Positions 22,051 through 24,863 of a stretch of 24,863 nt of DNA are shown here, in pieces (position 1 is the first letter of the stretch; each line of letters opens with the position of its first letter). Source of the stretch: VRUE01 sp044867645. Its GTDB lineage: Bacteria > Actinomycetota > Thermoleophilia > Solirubrobacterales > 70-9. The DNA is taken from assembly GCA_044867645.1 (NCBI GenBank), contig JBIOVI010000032.1, positions 1 to 24,863 on the forward strand. The letters are read 5' to 3'. The notes beneath the pieces were generated by a model. That model did not search any database, was not told where the DNA came from, and worked only from the letters and a program-made list of their open reading frames with translations. Position numbers and translations under genes: made by a program.

Positions 22051-22784
22051 TCGCTGGACGGAGACGAGTGTAGTTGCGGGCCTCCGCCGTCCTTCTTGGC
22101 GATCAGGTCGAGGGTGAGCAGGACAGCGGCGACGGCGTAGAAGGGCGTCAGCAGGATGTTCGATGCGGTGTCGGTCAGCCACTCCGCGATCAGCGATTCG
22201 CCAAGCAGGGTGTGGGTCAGCGAGGTCGCCAAGTTGGTGATCGCGTCGCTGGCGATCTCGATCGGCACCAGGACCGCCAGCACGAGCCAGAAATGACCGC
22301 GAACCAGCCGATAGCTGCGGGCAAAGGCCGCGCGGACGCCGTGGTGCTCGATCTCCACCACCGGTGCGGCGAGGCCGAGATAGACGAAGGCAAGGATTCC
22401 CGGCACGACAAATGCCACCAGGCCAACCGCGGCAAGGACGCCGAAGATCAGGTCGACGGCGATCAGCGTCCGGTAGTCGACCATGCCGGCCACCTGGCGC
22501 AGCGAAGGCGGCTCGCCGTCATGGGGATGGGTGAGCGCGATCGCGACCGCTCCCGTATAGAAGACCTCGCCGATCAGCCCGGTCGTGGTGAGCAGCAATA
22601 GCGCCAGGGCAGCGCCGCCGATCTCCGCGGCGCTGCCAAAATCGAGCGAGGTGACGTCTGCATGCACCGGGATCGCGTGGATCAGGCCGAGGGGCACGAA
22701 GACGAAGAAGGCGAGCGGCAGCAACGTCCCGACCCAGGCGAAATAGGTGCGGACGATCCGCCGGTAGGTGGAGGGGAGCGTCAT
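22047..22784 (-). CDS. Membrane protein resembling the membrane domain of GPDPase/YciC-type proteins
   Basis: A 245-residue protein with about six membrane helices. The segment RTLIAVDLIFGVLAAVGLVAFVVPGILAFVYLGLAAPVVEIEHHGVRAAFARSYRLVRGHFW resembles the GPDPase_memb/YciC-like fold, in which a VPGI.....L..P....E..G...A..RS..L..G.. pattern is typical. Function is unknown. The ATG at 22784 follows a 55-base gap after the zinc-binding gene and lacks a good ribosome-binding site. The four-base ATGA overlap with the next gene indicates a functional pair, perhaps subunits of one membrane complex (inference). Confidence 0.72.
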   Translation of the reverse strand: MTLPSTYRRIVRTYFAWVGTLLPLAFFVFVPLGLIHAIPVHADVTSLDFGSAAEIGGAALALLLLTTTGLIGEVFYTGAVAIALTHPHDGEPPSLRQVAGMVDYRTLIAVDLIFGVLAAVGLVAFVVPGILAFVYLGLAAPVVEIEHHGVRAAFARSYRLVRGHFWLVLAVLVPIEIASDAITNLATSLTHTLLGESLIAEWLTDTASNILLTPFYAVAAVLLTLDLIAKKDGGGPQLHSSPSSE

Positions 22785-22806
22785 TCCGCGGGCGCGATCG
22801 CACCTG

Positions 22807-22823
22807 GCGTCGCTATACGACGC
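22807..22823 (-). other. Small stem-loop after the zinc-binding gene
   Basis: GCGTCG-CTATA-CGACGC gives a perfect 6-bp stem with a five-base loop in the 55-base gap between two minus-strand genes. It might be a weak terminator or processing site; no U-tract follows. Confidence 0.3.
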
Positions 22824-22839
22824 TGGATGCAGCCTCGGT

Positions 22840-23169
22840 TCATCGACGTCGCTTTCCCGAGGGGCGACGGCCGCGCTCCTCCAGCTTCGACTGCGACGAT
22901 TGCGAAGCCGGGACCTGCTTCAGCTCGCGCAGGCCGGGTACGAGGATTTCTTCAGCGCACTGGCGGTGCCAATGGTGATGCTCGGTGCCACCCAGCCGCA
23001 GCACGTACTGGACGACGGTGTGCTCCGTGCCGATCGGAATGTCGCCATGGCAACCCGGGCAGCGGTAGAGCTTCTGCCCAAAGCTGCGGATCAGCCAGAC
23101 CTCGTTGCCTTCTTCGTCGTAGCCGCGCAGGCTCCAGCGTTTGCTGGGGAGGCCAGCGCCCGCGTTCAT
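22840..23169 (-). CDS. Small zinc-binding protein of the actinobacterial 'ATP/GTP-binding protein' type
   Basis: A 109-residue protein. The core RSFGQKLYRCPGCHGDIPIGTEHTVV...HHHWHRQCAEE contains two Cys (CPGC, residues 37 and 40), a following His, HWH and a further Cys, consistent with a treble-clef-like zinc site. The pattern YRCPGC...I..GT.H.V......RHWH..C is the one I know from short actinobacterial proteins labelled 'ATP/GTP-binding protein', although no P-loop is visible, so that label should not be taken as function. The C-terminus is basic (ERGRRPSGKRRR), suggesting nucleic-acid contact. The ATG at 23169 overlaps the upstream TGA by four bases. Confidence 0.75.
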   Translation of the reverse strand: MNAGAGLPSKRWSLRGYDEEGNEVWLIRSFGQKLYRCPGCHGDIPIGTEHTVVQYVLRLGGTEHHHWHRQCAEEILVPGLRELKQVPASQSSQSKLEERGRRPSGKRRR

Positions 23170-23552
23170 CGCCTCGAAAGCCAGGCGAAGCCAGCGGCCA
23201 TGGCCACATTGGCGACCCCGGCGAGGCGCAGGGCCGTCTTCGCGCCGGGACGGCTGAGCGCGGGGGACTCCGCCCAGAGGGCGTCGGTCGCGATCTCGGT
23301 GCCGCGCAGCCAAGCCAGCGCCCACCAGTCGCGCTGCTCTCCGCGCCGATCCGCGAGCAGGTGCGCCGCGGCAAAAGTGAGCCAGATCGGACCGCAGCGG
23401 CGCAACAGGTGGATCGCATCCGGAGAGGGCTCCTCGTGTCCGAAGAACGACGTCAGCATCCCGCGCGGAGCCGCGATCGAGGCCGTGCCGAGGAACAGAT
23501 CGAAAGCGATCATGTTGCGATTGGTGATGCGAAGGGCCTGCTCGACGGTCAT
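23166..23552 (-). CDS. Small membrane-associated protein of unknown function
   Basis: A 128-residue protein, MTVEQALRITNRNMIAFDLFLGTASIAAP..., with three or four moderately hydrophobic helices (about 15-32, 52-66, 75-88 and 108-124) separated by charged loops; probably an integral membrane protein. No family is recognised. The ATG at 23552 is preferred because GGATGGGG lies six bases upstream; an ATG at 23564 would add four residues. First gene of a minus-strand series that continues with the zinc-binding and two membrane proteins. It diverges from the RpiR regulator gene with only about 50-60 bases between starts, so that regulator could control it (inference). Confidence 0.65.
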   Translation of the reverse strand: MTVEQALRITNRNMIAFDLFLGTASIAAPRGMLTSFFGHEEPSPDAIHLLRRCGPIWLTFAAAHLLADRRGEQRDWWALAWLRGTEIATDALWAESPALSRPGAKTALRLAGVANVAMAAGFAWLSRR

Positions 23553-23612
23553 CTGGGTCCCCATCCAACCAGATTGGAAGGGAAAGCAGGCGAACCGGCG
23601 AAATGGACCGCC

Positions 23613-24470
23613 GTGACCAAGACCGCAACGAAATCCCCCCAGCTCAAGAGCCTTTCCGAGTACATCCAGGAGCGCTTCGAAGAGTTTTCGCGCTCGCAGA
23701 AAGACGTGGCCCGCTACATCGTCGACCATCTCGACGAGGCAGCCTTCCTCACTGCCGAGGAGCTGGCCAGGAGAGCGAGCACCTCCTCATCGACGGTGGT
23801 GCGCTTCTCCCAGGCCCTCGGCTTCGAGGGTTATCCGGAGCTTCAGCAGGCCGCGATCGAGGAGTACCGCAGCGCTACCGTCTCGGGCGGCGGCACCGCG
23901 GCCGGGGGCGCCGCGCTCTTCTCCTTCGACCATTCCGAGCTCGAGGGCTCGCTGAGCGCCGACTACTCGAACCTCGAGGAAACCGCGCGCAACCTCACCC
24001 GCGAGCAGGTCGACGGCGCCGTCGCGGCCCTGGCGAAAGCACAGCGCGTTGTGATCGTCGGGGTCGATCAGATGGCCTTCTTCGCCAGCTACCTGCGCCA
24101 CATCCTCAGCCTGCTCGACATCCGCGCCGAAATCGTCGCCAGCACCGGTGGCGAGTCGTTGCAGCGGCTCGGGCGGATCGACGAGGAAACCCTGGTCATC
24201 GTGCTCTCTTGCGGCCGCGCCCACCCGCTGCTGCTGCGGGCGATGAAGCTTGCCCTGCACCGTCACGCTCGTACCCTGGCGATCTCCGACGCCTCGCTGT
24301 CCGAGGTCGGCGAGCACGCCGAGCAGACCCTCTACTTCTCCTCCAACAGCCCCTCATTCGCCCGCTCCAACACGGCGCTGATGGCGCTGGTCCAGGGCCT
24401 CGCGCACGGTCTCTACGCGCGCGACGAAGCAGCTCATAAAGATCGCATCCGCGCTTACAAACTGAAGTAA
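23613..24470 (+). CDS. MurR/RpiR-family transcriptional regulator with SIS domain
   Basis: A 285-residue regulator. The N-terminal helix-turn-helix domain (about 10-85) shows SRSQKDVARYIVDHLDEAAFLTAEELARRASTSSSTVVRFSQALGFEGYPELQ, the standard RpiR pattern. The C-terminal SIS domain (about 125-270) has VVIVGVDQMAFFASYLRHIL and TLVIVLSCGRAHPLLLRAMKLALHRHARTLAISD, which would bind a phosphosugar effector. Family members control sugar and cell-wall amino-sugar metabolism; no sugar catabolic genes are in the window. The GTG at 23613 is used because the conserved HTH starts shortly after it and it avoids overlap with the divergent gene; no strong ribosome-binding site is visible. A large inverted-repeat element starts 12 bases after its TAA. 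Confidence 0.9.
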   Translation: MTKTATKSPQLKSLSEYIQERFEEFSRSQKDVARYIVDHLDEAAFLTAEELARRASTSSSTVVRFSQALGFEGYPELQQAAIEEYRSATVSGGGTAAGGAALFSFDHSELEGSLSADYSNLEETARNLTREQVDGAVAALAKAQRVVIVGVDQMAFFASYLRHILSLLDIRAEIVASTGGESLQRLGRIDEETLVIVLSCGRAHPLLLRAMKLALHRHARTLAISDASLSEVGEHAEQTLYFSSNSPSFARSNTALMALVQGLAHGLYARDEAAHKDRIRAYKLK

Positions 24471-24482
24471 CCCAAGCTCACC

Positions 24483-24618
24483 GCGCGGCGGGTCCTGTCA
24501 CCGATCTGGTGCCACCACCCCTGCGGTAGCTAAAGCTTCCTCGGGGCGGTCCCCCAGATCGGCGCCACCCACCGCGAGGAAAGCTGGCGTCTCTCCCGCG
24601 TGACAGGACCCGCCGCGC
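24483..24618. repeat. 136-bp structured inverted-repeat element between rpiR and pdxS
   Basis: Outer arms GCGCGGCGGGTCCTGTCA (24483-24500) and its exact complement (24601-24618) form a perfect 18-bp stem. Inside, CCGATCTGG (24501-24509) pairs with CCAGATCGG (24554-24562), extended by ACCACCCC/GGGGCGGT (24513-24520/24543-24550, one mismatch) and an AGCTAAAGCT tip. CGCCA/TGGCG (24563-24567/24585-24589) forms a second arm. The whole folds as a three-way junction. It does not resemble a riboswitch I can name. Alternatives are an unknown structured RNA, a MITE-like element with terminal inverted repeats (no target duplication seen), or a bidirectional terminator without U-tracts. Confidence 0.7.
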
Positions 24619-24626
24619 CAGGGACG

Positions 24627-24632
24627 TAATAT
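24627..24632 (+). promoter_or_regulatory. Probable -10 box of a leaderless pdxS promoter
   Basis: TAATAT, close to the TATAAT consensus, lies eight bases before the pdxS ATG, with no Shine-Dalgarno sequence in between. GTGACA (24600-24605), at the inner edge of the palindrome's right arm, resembles a -35 box but the 21-base spacer is long. The promoter therefore abuts or overlaps the inverted repeat. Confidence 0.5.
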
Positions 24633-24640
24633 TCGAGCCG

Positions 24641-24863
24641 ATGGCTGAGAAGGCGACGTTTCGCGTAAAGACCGGTTTGGCGGAGATGCTCAAGGGCGGG
24701 GTGATCATGGATGTGGTCACGCCTGAGCAGGCGCTAATCGCCGAGGAGGCGGGTGCTTGCGCGGTGATGGCCCTGGAGCGCGTTCCCGCTGACATCCGCC
24801 GCGACGGCGGCGTCGCCCGCATGTCGGATCCGGCGATGATCAAAGGAATCCAGGAGGCGGTGA
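24641..24863 (+). CDS. pdxS: Pyridoxal 5'-phosphate synthase subunit PdxS, 3' end outside the window
   Basis: The glutaminase-dependent PLP synthase lyase subunit, which builds vitamin B6 from ribose 5-phosphate, glyceraldehyde 3-phosphate and ammonia supplied by PdxT. The 74 visible codons match the highly conserved PdxS N-terminus: FRVKTGLAEMLKGGVIMDVV (including the substrate aspartate), EQALIAEEAGACAVMALERVPADIR and GGVARMSDPAMIKGIQEAV. The Schiff-base lysine (around residue 81, in VMAK) lies just beyond the window. The ATG is preceded by a likely -10 box and no ribosome-binding site, suggesting a leaderless mRNA. pdxT would be expected downstream. Confidence 0.96.
   Translation, partial: MAEKATFRVKTGLAEMLKGGVIMDVVTPEQALIAEEAGACAVMALERVPADIRRDGGVARMSDPAMIKGIQEAV

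Noticed and set aside
22662..23612. In-frame upstream extension of the RpiR regulator gene
   Set aside because: It would overlap three minus-strand genes and encodes low-complexity sequence; the family similarity starts just after the GTG at 23613.
1..24863. CRISPR array, rRNA, insertion sequence or prophage
   Set aside because: No regularly spaced repeats, no rRNA-like sequence, no transposase or phage structural gene was seen; only gene remnants at 10.4-12.1 kb hint at past mobile DNA.

Overview
The window is a GC-rich (roughly 65-70 %) bacterial chromosome segment, most likely from a high-GC actinobacterium of the Thermoleophilia/Solirubrobacterales type. The evidence is indirect: a mutM-recO-dgt-dnaG housekeeping run, frequent GTG/TTG starts, tRNA genes without encoded CCA, a PknB-like kinase, a small 'ATP/GTP-binding' type zinc protein known from actinobacteria, and several secreted families I associate with Thermoleophilia. 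No taxonomic search was possible.

Layout. 1-4470 (+): DNA maintenance operon mutM (5' end outside the window), recO, dgt, dnaG. 4494-4566: tRNA-Asn(GTT). 4573-6494 (-): a GT1-type glycosyltransferase translationally coupled to an SDR oxidoreductase. 6594-8046 (+): a thioredoxin-like lipoprotein overlapping a stand-alone Hpt phosphotransfer protein. 8088-8161: tRNA with CAT anticodon. 8229-10378 (+): two overlapping paralogous secreted proteins. 10379-12085: a scarred, accessory-looking stretch with the C-terminal remnant of a PIN/VapC toxin and two copies of an 84-bp sequence flanking a secreted PD40/TolB-like propeller gene. 12084-14773 (-): a zincin-like protein of unknown role, a secreted polysaccharide-lyase-like protein whose 3' end appears frameshifted, and a short PhzF-family protein. 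14860-16493: a lipoprotein built of six 11-residue repeats, convergent with a membrane GGDEF/HD-GYP protein that has lost catalytic signatures in both domains. 16540-17667: a small zincin and a secreted protein of unknown function. 17751-21187 (+): a tight run of Ser/Thr kinase, NTF2-like protein, YjbQ-family protein and an HNH endonuclease with an EVE/PUA-like N-terminal domain (candidate modification-dependent restriction enzyme). 21184-23552 (-): four genes of membrane and zinc-binding proteins, largely in overlapping pairs. 23613-24470 (+): an RpiR/SIS regulator. 24483-24618: a long structured inverted repeat. 24641-end: pdxS (3' truncated).

The most noteworthy points are: (i) the 136-bp structured element with a perfect 18-bp outer stem between rpiR and pdxS; (ii) the 84-bp duplication, whose differences before a shared stop codon are all synonymous, so it looks like a duplicated C-terminal coding tail left by vanished genes; (iii) the frameshifted 3' end of the lyase gene, where the restored frame runs 53 codons to a stop at the foot of a strong hairpin; (iv) the solitary EVE-like/HNH nuclease; (v) the double pseudo-enzyme of c-di-GMP signalling next to an 11-mer-repeat lipoprotein. 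I saw no CRISPR array, rRNA, intact insertion sequence or prophage.
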